A DNA stretch of 64,000 bases from Arthrobacter sp. 31Y (GTDB lineage: Bacteria > Actinomycetota > Actinomycetes > Actinomycetales > Micrococcaceae). The notes under the pieces are model-generated. The model was not told the DNA's origin and made no database searches. It worked only from the letters and a program-made list of their open reading frames with translations. The stretch's first letter is position 1. Each line of letters opens with the position of its first letter. Positions 49,887 to 58,108 of the stretch are shown here, piece by piece. The stretch is taken from contig NZ_JAFW01000001.1 of assembly GCF_000526335.1 (NCBI RefSeq), positions 3,658,001 to 3,722,000 of the forward strand, written 5' to 3'. Made by a program: the position numbers and the translations under genes.

Positions 49887-52490
49887 GTGAGCCGCATGTC
49901 GGGCATCCACAAAAACAGAAGGCTAGGTCGCGTGTTCGATTCAGAGGTTCAACGAATCCTGGACTTTGTTGCACGCGGCATCGGAGTAAGGGTTGTCGGC
50001 TCACCGGGTAGCGGCAAAACGACGGTCCTACGCAGCGTCATAGGCAACTTGGAGAAGTCCGGAGTCTCGGTGCACTTCATCAGTGGCCTGCGCACGCATA
50101 GAACCATTCCGTACGCGGCCATCAAGGGGCTTGGGCTGGATGTGAGGCCGGGCCGCAGCGGGGTGCTCGACATCGCTGACGTGTTCTCAAGCCAGTTGGC
50201 CAAGACCGGTAAACACTTGCTGGTAGTTGACGATCTTCACCTGGTGGACAGCGAATCCTTAGCTGTCCTGGAAGCTGTGAGGCGGAGATCGGATTGTCCG
50301 ATGGTAGCTACGGCCCCCGAAACGTGGTCTTTCTCCAGAGGTCAGCTGGCCGTCCTCAACAACGGCCGGGAGGCGCATCTGCAACTGGATCCGCTCCACT
50401 ATGAGCAGGTCCACTTCCTCATCGCACAGGTTCTTGGTGCCCCGGCAGACGCAGACACAACTGCACGCATCCTCACCAAATCCGCCGGCAACCCGCGCCT
50501 CATAGTAAGGATCGCCGAGACCGCCTCACTGAGCAATCTTCTGGTCATGAAGGACAAACAATGGTCCATGTCGGCCGAAAGCCTATGGAACGAGCACCTG
50601 CGCGGCACAGTCGAGGCGCTCTTGGCTGAACTAAGCCCTGACGAGTTCACAGCTCTACATATCATGGCGATTCTTGGTACAGCACGGGTCGACGTACTCC
50701 ATAAGGTCATTCACTCGGACGCCCTGGAAGGCCTGGAACGCAGGGGTTTCCTGTCCGTACTGGCAGATCAACACAATGGCTCGATTGCTGCCATCAGCCC
50801 GCCAGTCATCGCTGACTACTTCCGCGGGAGCAAGAACCTGCGGGACCGCAAGCTGCTACGCAGCAAGATAGCGGGCGTCCTTGAGGCCGCTCCACACGAG
50901 GTCCCGGAAGAGCGCGCGACGTCGGACGGCCTCTCGCGAGTTCTTTCATCACTCCGACTTGAGAAGGGTGACGACGACGCCATTACCTCCAGGCAAATCC
51001 ACGAGCAAAGTACGGAGCGGGAACGCATCCGCTTTGAACGCTGGCAGGCTAACAAATCAGCGGCAAACGCCGCGGCCTTGCTTCGCATCTACTGGGGCGC
51101 GCCCCTGAACGTTGAGCGTGCAAGGCGTGTCTGCTCCGAAACAACAGACTTCGACGCCGATCCCAAAGACCTCCTGTTTGTCACCATCACCGAAGCCATG
51201 CTTGCCATCCACACCGGACGCGGCACGAGCGCCGCCGTCGACATCCTCCAAAAGTTCGCTGGGGACAATCCGCATCTGAGTGCGGAAATCGACGATGCCA
51301 TCTTGTTCCTCAAAGCGTCCCACGGCAGGGTTCCGCTGGACACCAGTCCGGTGCCAGGAGCTATTGAAAACCGCAAGACGGGAATGGGGAGCTTGGTCCA
51401 CGGGCTGTTGGAGCTTTACCGCCTCAACCCTGCAGCAGCACTGGAAGCTGTTGATGGTCCAGGTGACGACGACGCCTTCCCACATCTCCGCCCTTTCATC
51501 CGCAGTTTCGCATTGTTCGGGGCCGGTCGGGTGGAGGAGTCCTTGGTTCTTGCCTTGGACTGGCGAGCCGAAGCGCGAAAGAGTTTGGACCAGTTCGGTG
51601 TGATCACCAGCAGCTACGTGGCCGCGCATGGCCTGCTCTACGGCGGACACTTCGAAGAGGCGGAGTACCTCATGAGCAGCGTGTTTGCGATGGGTCGCCC
51701 GGGCTTCGTTGTGGACTCGCTCTACGACGCAATGCTCAGGCTCGCAGGACTCAGACACGCAACAACGGCGTTATTGCCTGCGCTTTCCATAGCAGCCCAG
51801 GCTCGAACGGAAGTGGCGGATGTTGGGCCGCTTCCCGGCATTGGCAAGGGAGCTTACGAGCTCATAGTCCACAACAACACTCAACCGTCGACGTTCGACC
51901 GTAAAGCCACCAAGCTCATCAGGCGGCAGCTGAAGAGCGGTTACGTCCTCGAAGCCATGATGACTGCGCTGCTTTGTACGTGCCTTTGCCCGGGCCGCCC
52001 GGTTCTGGACCTATTGCAGAAAATCCTCCGGGATAGTGGCCTTAACGTCCACGATCAGCTCCTTGCCATAGCCTCGGCGGTGGTCGAGGGGGACCATAAG
52101 CTGCTTGGGCTTCTGCTCAAACACTACGAGCCTGACATCGACACATATCAGGTTGGAATGCTGCTCCGGGGAGCTCTCAAACGTCACGTGATCGAAGGCG
52201 ATGCCACCGCCGCTGACGCCATGGCACAGGCGTCCTCTGTCTTTGCTGTCCGGTTCCCGTCAGCAAACGAGCAGCTCTCCTTCAATTCGTTCAGGACCAC
52301 ACCGCTGACCGAAAGGGAGATCGAGGTAGCCATCTTGGCCGGACACCTCACCAATGTGGAGATCGGGGAACAGCTGGGGATCAGCGCCAGGACGGTAGAG
52401 AACCATATCTCCAACGCCTTGCGGAAGTCGGGTGCAACGTCCCGCAATAGTCTCTTCATGCTCGTGGGGAATTCACTTCCGCCGCGCTGA
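49887..52490 (+). CDS. Large ATP-binding LuxR-family regulator (LAL/MalT-like)
   Basis: 867-aa regulator. STAND-like ATPase at the N-terminus: Walker A GSPGSGKTT (residues 38-46) and Walker B LLVVDDLHLVD (111-121). A long helical, TPR-like middle region (~380-780) follows. A C-terminal LuxR/GerE helix-turn-helix covers ~807-862 (LTEREIEVAILAGHLTNVEI, then GISARTVENHISNALRKSGA). GTG 49887 or ATG 49896 may be the start; ribosome site weak. Array C lies immediately upstream, making this protein the best candidate to control, and perhaps bind, the CACCTAG elements, including those before the toxin operon. That link is inference. Confidence 0.9.
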   Translation: MSRMSGIHKNRRLGRVFDSEVQRILDFVARGIGVRVVGSPGSGKTTVLRSVIGNLEKSGVSVHFISGLRTHRTIPYAAIKGLGLDVRPGRSGVLDIADVFSSQLAKTGKHLLVVDDLHLVDSESLAVLEAVRRRSDCPMVATAPETWSFSRGQLAVLNNGREAHLQLDPLHYEQVHFLIAQVLGAPADADTTARILTKSAGNPRLIVRIAETASLSNLLVMKDKQWSMSAESLWNEHLRGTVEALLAELSPDEFTALHIMAILGTARVDVLHKVIHSDALEGLERRGFLSVLADQHNGSIAAISPPVIADYFRGSKNLRDRKLLRSKIAGVLEAAPHEVPEERATSDGLSRVLSSLRLEKGDDDAITSRQIHEQSTERERIRFERWQANKSAANAAALLRIYWGAPLNVERARRVCSETTDFDADPKDLLFVTITEAMLAIHTGRGTSAAVDILQKFAGDNPHLSAEIDDAILFLKASHGRVPLDTSPVPGAIENRKTGMGSLVHGLLELYRLNPAAALEAVDGPGDDDAFPHLRPFIRSFALFGAGRVEESLVLALDWRAEARKSLDQFGVITSSYVAAHGLLYGGHFEEAEYLMSSVFAMGRPGFVVDSLYDAMLRLAGLRHATTALLPALSIAAQARTEVADVGPLPGIGKGAYELIVHNNTQPSTFDRKATKLIRRQLKSGYVLEAMMTALLCTCLCPGRPVLDLLQKILRDSGLNVHDQLLAIASAVVEGDHKLLGLLLKHYEPDIDTYQVGMLLRGALKRHVIEGDATAADAMAQASSVFAVRFPSANEQLSFNSFRTTPLTEREIEVAILAGHLTNVEIGEQLGISARTVENHISNALRKSGATSRNSLFMLVGNSLPPR

Positions 52491-52572
52491 GCCGGGATAG
52501 GCTGGATCCATCTCAAACCACCGGTGACTAGCACTCCCAGCTATGCCCGGGTCCCCAGCGCGAAGGGTTTAA

Positions 52573-53835
52573 GTGAGCAACTCTCCGGCTTTGGCCCGCC
52601 GACTAGGCACGTTCGACGCATCGCTGATCGGGCTAGGGTCCATGATCGGCGCGGGTGTTTTCGCGGCGTTCACCCCGGCCGCTGCAGCCGCAGGATCCGG
52701 TCTGCTCATCGGCTTGGTGGTGGCCGCCTTCGTAGCCTTCTGCAACGCCACATCCTCTGCCCAGCTTGCTGCTGCCTATCCAACCTCCGGCGGTACCTAT
52801 ATTTACGGCCGCGAACGGCTCGGCCCATGGTCCGGGTTTTTGGCAGGATGGGGCTTCGTCATCGGCAAGACGGCGAGCGCCGCTGCGATGGCAATGACCT
52901 TCGCCACCTATGCCGCACCGCAAGGGTGGGAGCGCCCGGTGGCGATTGCCGCCGTCGTGGTTTTGACTGCGGTGAACTATCACGGGGTAACCCGAACCGC
53001 CGGGCTGACGCGCGTGCTGGTGATAGCAGTGCTTGCGGCCCTGGCCATTGCTGTGACTGCGGTCTGGGGTGGCTCAGGTCCTGACTTTGGCAGCTTTGTG
53101 GGCGACGGACTTTTGGCCAGCGGCTGGTACGGGATTCTGCAATCGGCGGGGCTGCTGTTCTTCGCGTTCGCCGGGTACGCAAGGATTGCGACTATGGGCG
53201 AGGAAGTTCGCGAACCCAAGCGCACCATTCCGCGGGCGATCAGCATTGCCCTGGGTATCACCATCATCATCTACGCCGTCATAGCAGTTACCTTGCTGGC
53301 GGCCCTTGGCCCCGATGGGGTGGCTGCCACGCCCACGCCGTTGGCCGATGCTGTCAGTGCCGGCACGTTGGCTTGGGCTGCGCCGGTGGTGCGCGTCGGT
53401 GCTGCCGTGGCGTCCCTAGGCGCGCTGTTGGCGCTCATCGCAGGACTCGGAAGGACGAGCCTGGCCATGGCCCGCGAACACGACCTGCCCCATTGGCTCT
53501 CCGCAGTGCACCCTCGGTACAAGGTCCCGCATCGTGCCGAGATCGCGCTGGCTGCGGTGATCTGCGTGATCATCGCAGTGGCTGATCTTCGCGGGGCAAT
53601 CGGCTTTTCCTCATTCGGAGTTCTGCTCTACTACTTGGTGGCTAACGTAGCTGCCTACACTCAGCCAGCGGAAGACCGGCGGTATCCGAAGTTCCTGCAG
53701 GTTGCGGGCGCGGTTGCCTGCGTGGTTCTCGTTGCTACGCTGCCGCCGATATCTGCTGGCGTGGGTGTGCTGATGTTTGCGGTTGGGATTGTCTACCGCT
53801 TGGTGCGTTTGCGGCTTAGCCGTTCAGCCCGCTGA
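52573..53835 (+). CDS. APC-family amino acid permease
   Basis: 420-aa inner-membrane transporter with twelve hydrophobic segments. Helix 1 motif SLIGLGSMIGAGVFAAF (substrate backbone binding), LAAAYPTSGGTYIYGRERLG in helix 3 region and the later GLGRTSLAMAREHDLPHWLS loop are typical of the amino acid/polyamine/organocation superfamily. Substrate not predictable. GTG 52573 with GAAGGG upstream. It follows the LuxR-type gene by 82 bp. Confidence 0.93.
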   Translation: MSNSPALARRLGTFDASLIGLGSMIGAGVFAAFTPAAAAAGSGLLIGLVVAAFVAFCNATSSAQLAAAYPTSGGTYIYGRERLGPWSGFLAGWGFVIGKTASAAAMAMTFATYAAPQGWERPVAIAAVVVLTAVNYHGVTRTAGLTRVLVIAVLAALAIAVTAVWGGSGPDFGSFVGDGLLASGWYGILQSAGLLFFAFAGYARIATMGEEVREPKRTIPRAISIALGITIIIYAVIAVTLLAALGPDGVAATPTPLADAVSAGTLAWAAPVVRVGAAVASLGALLALIAGLGRTSLAMAREHDLPHWLSAVHPRYKVPHRAEIALAAVICVIIAVADLRGAIGFSSFGVLLYYLVANVAAYTQPAEDRRYPKFLQVAGAVACVVLVATLPPISAGVGVLMFAVGIVYRLVRLRLSRSAR

Positions 53836-53846
53836 TTTTCCGGCTG

Positions 53847-53885
53847 GGCACGGCCCCACCAGGGGGTGGTAGGTGGAGCCGTGCC
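53847..53885 (+). terminator. Hairpin after the APC permease
   Basis: GGCACGGC (53847-53854) pairs with GCCGTGCC (53878-53885). Inside, CCCCACC pairs partly with GGGTGG/GGTGG. Strong G+C stem without a T-tract; probable transcription end of the permease gene. Confidence 0.55.
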
Positions 53886-53981
53886 GTCATGCCTCCTACG
53901 CCAGGGCGGGTGGGACTCCCGCCGGACACCGGGATATCCGCCCCGAAGGCACAAGAAGAGACTATGTGTGGTTTCCGGGCT

Positions 53982-54074
53982 CTAGGTGTTCGGAGAGGGC
54001 GAATAGGTACCGATGTGGCGCGAATTAGGGGTGGTGGGGACCAAAATTAGGTGCTGGACGAGGGCGTCTAGGTG
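53982..54074 (-). repeat. Phased CACCTAG array D (21/22-bp period)
   Basis: Plus-strand heptamers CTAGGTG (53982), ATAGGTA (54003), TTAGGGG (54025), TTAGGTG (54047) and CTAGGTG (54068): steps 21, 22, 22, 21, the most regular of the four arrays. On the minus strand the first units read CACCTAGACG and CACCTAATTTTGG, echoing array C. The stop codon TAG of the adjacent membrane-protein gene is the TAG of the last heptamer. Confidence 0.88.
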
Positions 54075-54487
54075 TTGGCCCGCCGTCGAGCGTTTCTGCG
54101 TTCCACAGACTCCATGAAAGTTACGATGCTCGCAAGAGTCAGCGCCACGGAGCACACAACAGCCAGCGCGGTGGACGCCTCTTGGAACGGCACAACCACC
54201 AGCGGGCTCAGCATCATGGCGTTGCCGCAGCCCGACGCAGCGAATACTCCTGCTTTGAGAAGAAGGCATTTGAGTGAGCCGGGAATCAACATGGCTATCG
54301 GAGCCACAACGCCCAGGGCCATGGTGAGAACCACGGCCGTGGTCCTTAGATCTGCGGGATCAAGGATATTCAAGCCGTCCGGGGGAGGTGCAGCTCCCAG
54401 CAAGGTGGCCGACACGGCAGAACAAACAGCTACGACGCAGGTGAAGACGCGAAGTAGTACTGGGTAAAAGTGTGTGACCACTGGCAA
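54068..54487 (-). CDS. Hypothetical four-helix membrane protein
   Basis: 139-aa protein with four membrane segments (VFTCVVAVCSAVSATLL, TTAVVLTMALGVVAPIAMLI, CLLLKAGVFAASGCGNAMML, TALAVVCSVALTLASIVTF), short periplasmic loops and a basic C-terminal tail ending NARRRANT. No family recognised. It ends inside array D. Divergent from the pRiA4b-like gene. Confidence 0.75.
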   Translation of the reverse strand: MPVVTHFYPVLLRVFTCVVAVCSAVSATLLGAAPPPDGLNILDPADLRTTAVVLTMALGVVAPIAMLIPGSLKCLLLKAGVFAASGCGNAMMLSPLVVVPFQEASTALAVVCSVALTLASIVTFMESVERRNARRRANT

Positions 54488-54576
54488 GTCCTCGTCTTTG
54501 TCTGTTCAACCCCCCAATGAGGTAGTAGGCCGAACCACGGACATGTGACGCGAAACCACTACACGGCACTGGCAGA

Positions 54577-55848
54577 ATGGCGGACATGGAATCACCCTCC
54601 ACCGTTCCCGCCGTCGAGCTGCGCATTTCCATCAATGAAACTGAGCCGCCGATCTGGCGGCAACTCGTTCTCCCCGAAACCGCCACAGTCGCTGAGCTGC
54701 ACGAGGCCATTCAGTGCGCATTTGGGTGGAAGAATTCGCACCTATACGCCGTTGCCGGCCATGACCGCGCGGGCAAGAAACGCATCATCATGGGGGTTGA
54801 CGACGGCGACGGTCCAGAGGGTACCGAGGTAGCGGCTAGCGTGCGACTACTCGAGCTCTTTGACGCGAAGTCCCCAGGACGGTCGGAACTTGAGTACGAG
54901 TACGACTTCGGTGACAACTGGACGCACGAGATCGAGGTTATGGGTCCCGTTGAGCTGCATGAGAACACCATCGCCTGTCTCGACGGAGCGATGAGGGGAC
55001 CCCTTGAGGATTCCGGGGGAGTCGGTGGGTACGCCAACGTGGTGGCTGTGGTGAGCAACCGCAAGCACCCTGAGCACAAGGAAGCTGTTGAATGGCTTGA
55101 ATTTGTGACGCGGGAACACGTCTCCAAGTTCGACCCGGCCGCCTTTGATCTAGTGGCAATAAACGGGCAGCTCGGCAGTTTGGCGCAGCGACTCTGGCCA
55201 GGTGAGGTGACGGCTGCGGACTACGAAGCCATCCTGGGTCCGATCCTGTGGTTCCTTACGGAGGCCCAGCTGGACGGCCTACCTTTGACCTCTGCCGGGT
55301 ACTTGAAGCCCGCCTTCGTGAAGCGAGCCATGACCGAGCTTGGCTGGGACGATGAATGGATCTCGGCTGGACGGGTGGAGGTGAGCACCCCGCCAATCCT
55401 GAATCTTCGGGAACAGTTGCAGGAGTGGAAGCTTTTGCGGAAGCTCAAGGACAGGCTGCTCTTGACGCCCAGAGGACGGAAACTGGCCGGGGACTCCGAA
55501 GCCCTGTGGGATTTCCTGGCAAATGAGTTGGCGAATCCAGACAGCGACGCGGAGCGCATGGCAACGCCGCTGTTCATCCATTGGGAGCTAACCGGGGACG
55601 AGCCACCCTACGGGCTTAGGGATCAGGTGATCCAGGCTGCGCTTCACCAAGGTGGGTTGAGAACCAGAACGGGCGGTGAGATTCCCCTGTCATGGGCGAG
55701 CGACCTCTACTACGAGGTCACTGGGAGCCTGCACCGGCTGGAGTTGTGGGAGAGGGCCAGTTGGACTCGACACGACGAGAAATTGTCCGACGCCGGCATC
55801 AAGTTTCTGCTCGACGTGCAGAGTCGCTGGGACGGCCGCAGCGTCTGA
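54577..55848 (+). CDS. Plasmid pRiA4b ORF-3-like protein
   Basis: 423-aa protein. The N-terminal ~180 residues match the PRiA4_ORF3 family: ELRISINETEPPIWRQLVLP, VAELHEAIQCAFGWKNSHLY and LEYEYDFGDNWTHEIEVMG. The C-terminal half is a helical extension also seen in relatives (LGWDDEWISAGRVEVSTPPI). Function unknown; the family occurs on plasmids, near transposons and in chromosomes. ATG 54577 chosen, ATG 54586 also possible. Confidence 0.88.
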   Translation: MADMESPSTVPAVELRISINETEPPIWRQLVLPETATVAELHEAIQCAFGWKNSHLYAVAGHDRAGKKRIIMGVDDGDGPEGTEVAASVRLLELFDAKSPGRSELEYEYDFGDNWTHEIEVMGPVELHENTIACLDGAMRGPLEDSGGVGGYANVVAVVSNRKHPEHKEAVEWLEFVTREHVSKFDPAAFDLVAINGQLGSLAQRLWPGEVTAADYEAILGPILWFLTEAQLDGLPLTSAGYLKPAFVKRAMTELGWDDEWISAGRVEVSTPPILNLREQLQEWKLLRKLKDRLLLTPRGRKLAGDSEALWDFLANELANPDSDAERMATPLFIHWELTGDEPPYGLRDQVIQAALHQGGLRTRTGGEIPLSWASDLYYEVTGSLHRLELWERASWTRHDEKLSDAGIKFLLDVQSRWDGRSV

Positions 55849-55872
55849 GACTGCGGCCGCTCCAACTGGTGG

Positions 55873-56628
55873 CTACCTCTCGCAGCCGATCCCATCATTG
55901 TCGTTTCCGTCAAGCTGGTAGATGTCAGTGCCGACCACCGTGACAGGGCCCCTCACGTAAGCCGGACCATTTCCGCTGCCGCCCGCGCAGTCTACGTCTG
56001 AGGCAATTGGCACGCATGCTCCCGCATAGTTGGGATCGCAATTTCCCTGGGCGGGAGGTGCAGCCGGAACTGCTTTGGGTTGGACTTGCGCTTTAGCGGC
56101 GGCATCAGCAGCGGCCTTCGCGGCAGCTGCTTCTGCGGCGGCCTTATCTGCCGCGGCTTGGACTGCGGCTGCTTGAGCTGCCGCTGCTTGATCGGCAGCG
56201 GCTTTGTCGGCCGCTGCCTTGTCAGCTGCTGCCTTGTCGGCGGCCGCCTTTTCAGCGGCCGCCTTTGCCGCAGCCTCCGCAGTTCGCTGATCAGACAGTT
56301 TCTTGGCGCTCGCGGAGTCCAGCCAGGTCAGCTTGCCAGCTTGGTCAACCATGCAAATGTAGGTCTGACCGGATGAAGTCTGAGCCGCCTTCTCCGTTGT
56401 ACAGACTGTGCCAGCGACCTTGCTGGGCGTCGGAGTCGGTGTTGCGGATTGAGTTGCCTTCGCACTGTTTACCGAGCTGGCGCTTGTCGGCGCGCCCTGA
56501 GCACAGGCTGTCGCTGTGAGAAGCAGCGATGTGACGGCCACCAGCCCCAATGCTTTTCGCCCTTGCGGCCACAAAGACTTGCTTAGCAAATGCCAGTTTT
56601 TGGCCGTGCGAATAGAACGCTTTTTCAA
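55873..56628 (-). CDS. Excalibur-domain lipoprotein with Ala/Lys/Asp repeats
   Basis: 251-aa exported protein. Signal with lipobox TATAC after a hydrophobic stretch; a Ser/Thr/Pro linker; a short conserved Cys-containing module (TVCTTEKAAQTSSGQTYICM). Then an alanine-rich helix of about ten KAAAD-type repeats (~residues 115-185), and a C-terminal excalibur-like part (NCDPNYAGACVPIASDVDC ... LDGNDNDGIGCE) that probably binds calcium. TTG 56628 with AAGGGGG eight bases upstream is preferred to the open frame to 56679. Likely cell-wall-spanning surface protein. Confidence 0.82.
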   Translation of the reverse strand: MKKRSIRTAKNWHLLSKSLWPQGRKALGLVAVTSLLLTATACAQGAPTSASSVNSAKATQSATPTPTPSKVAGTVCTTEKAAQTSSGQTYICMVDQAGKLTWLDSASAKKLSDQRTAEAAAKAAAEKAAADKAAADKAAADKAAADQAAAAQAAAVQAAADKAAAEAAAAKAAADAAAKAQVQPKAVPAAPPAQGNCDPNYAGACVPIASDVDCAGGSGNGPAYVRGPVTVVGTDIYQLDGNDNDGIGCER

Positions 56629-56722
56629 TGTCTTGCCCCCTTGTAGATGCGCCGATGCGATGGCGCGTCCAGTGACCATAACATCCTGTACATCAGCAAA
56701 GGGAGGAGAAGCCTTCTATGAC

Positions 56723-58108
56723 TTAGCGGGCTGCGTGCTTCTTCCTACCCGCAGGCTTCGCAGCGCCACCCTCAGCACCAACCACCGAGGCCCCCGTCCC
56801 CAACCCGCGGACCGTCCACCCCGCACTCCGCCAGGACTCAGCGTCCAGTACGTTGCGAGCGTCCAGCACCATCCGGCGTCGTACGAGTGATCCCGCAACT
56901 ACAGGCGAAAGCGAAACGTATTCGTCCCATTCGGTGAGCAGCAGCACCAGCTCGGCGCCCTCGAGGGCGCGTTTGGTGGAGGCTTCGAAGCGGATTTGCG
57001 GGTAGCGGATCCAGGCGTTGTTGATGGCTTTTGGGTCGGTGACGGTTACGTGCGCGCCAGCGGCGGAGAGCTGCTGGGCGACGTCCAGGGCGGGGGAGTC
57101 GCGGATGTCGTCGGTGTCGGGTTTGAACGCGGCGCCAAGGATGGTCACCGTGCGGCCGGACAGGAAACCGCGGCACATCTCGCGGGCCACCTCCACAGCA
57201 CGGGATCGTTGGTCCAGGTTCACCGAATCAACCAAGGCCATCCACTCATCTACCGACGGCACCGAAAGCTCGCGCGCCTGCGCCCGGAAAGACCTGATGT
57301 CCTTGGGCAGGCAGCCGCCGCCGAAGCCGAGCCCGGCGTGCAGGTAGCGGTTGCCAATGCGCGGATCCAAGCCCATCGCCTCGCTCAGCTCGCTCACATC
57401 AGCGCCCGACGCGTCGCACAGCTCGGCCATCGCGTTGATGAAACTGACCTTCGTGGCCAGGAATGCGTTCGACGCCGACTTGATGAGTTCCGCCGTCGCG
57501 AAGTTGCAAACCAAGCGTGGGATTCCAGCGCTGATGAGCGGCTCGTACACTGCGTCCAGCGCGGCGGTAATCGGGGCACCTGCAGCGGCACCCTTTCCAC
57601 CCGGGACGCCGTAAACCAGGCGATCCGGAACCAGCGAATCCTTCACCGCAGTGCCCTGCCGGAGGAACTCCGGGTTCCAACCGAGCAGCACGTCTGACCG
57701 CCGGGCCAGGACGGCGCGGAGCGTCTCCACCGTGCCTACCGGCACTGTCGATTTACCGACGACGGCGGCACCCTTGGCCAAGTGCGGCAGGAGGCTCTTC
57801 GTGGCGCCCATCAGGTAGGAGAGGTCCGCTGTGTCGGAAGTTTTGGACTGCGGGGTACCAACGCAAAGGAAATGCACCTGGGCGTCCGAGGCAGCAGCGA
57901 AATCAGTGGTGAACTCCAGTCGACCGGTGGTCCGTCCGTCCTTGAGGAGCTCATCCAGGCCGGGTTCGTGGAAGGGGGCCATCGCCTTGTTGAGCTGCTC
58001 AACTTTGGAGGAGTCGACGTCGATGCCCACCACGGTGTGGCCCATCGAAGCGAGCGTGGCGGCGTGGACTGCGCCGAGGTAGCCGCAGCCGATCACGGAG
58101 ATCTTCAT
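56723..58108 (-). CDS. UDP-glucose/GDP-mannose dehydrogenase
   Basis: 461-aa nucleotide-sugar dehydrogenase. N-terminal Rossmann ISVIGCGYLGAVHAATLASM, central motif with catalytic Cys in GLGFGGGCLPKDIRSFRAQA, and a UDP-binding C-terminal domain (VTILGAAFKPDTDDIRDSPA). Oxidises UDP-glucose (or GDP-mannose) to the uronic acid for cell-surface polysaccharide. ATG 58108 has AAGGA upstream and overlaps the glycosyltransferase stop (ATGA). A basic Ala/Lys tail ends the protein (AKPAGRKKHAAR). Confidence 0.93.
   Translation of the reverse strand: MKISVIGCGYLGAVHAATLASMGHTVVGIDVDSSKVEQLNKAMAPFHEPGLDELLKDGRTTGRLEFTTDFAAASDAQVHFLCVGTPQSKTSDTADLSYLMGATKSLLPHLAKGAAVVGKSTVPVGTVETLRAVLARRSDVLLGWNPEFLRQGTAVKDSLVPDRLVYGVPGGKGAAAGAPITAALDAVYEPLISAGIPRLVCNFATAELIKSASNAFLATKVSFINAMAELCDASGADVSELSEAMGLDPRIGNRYLHAGLGFGGGCLPKDIRSFRAQARELSVPSVDEWMALVDSVNLDQRSRAVEVAREMCRGFLSGRTVTILGAAFKPDTDDIRDSPALDVAQQLSAAGAHVTVTDPKAINNAWIRYPQIRFEASTKRALEGAELVLLLTEWDEYVSLSPVVAGSLVRRRMVLDARNVLDAESWRSAGWTVRGLGTGASVVGAEGGAAKPAGRKKHAAR

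Noticed and set aside
39897..54074. CACCTAG arrays as CRISPR
   Set aside because: Repeat core is only 7 bp, period 21-22 bp, linkers are shared between arrays, and no cas gene is near.
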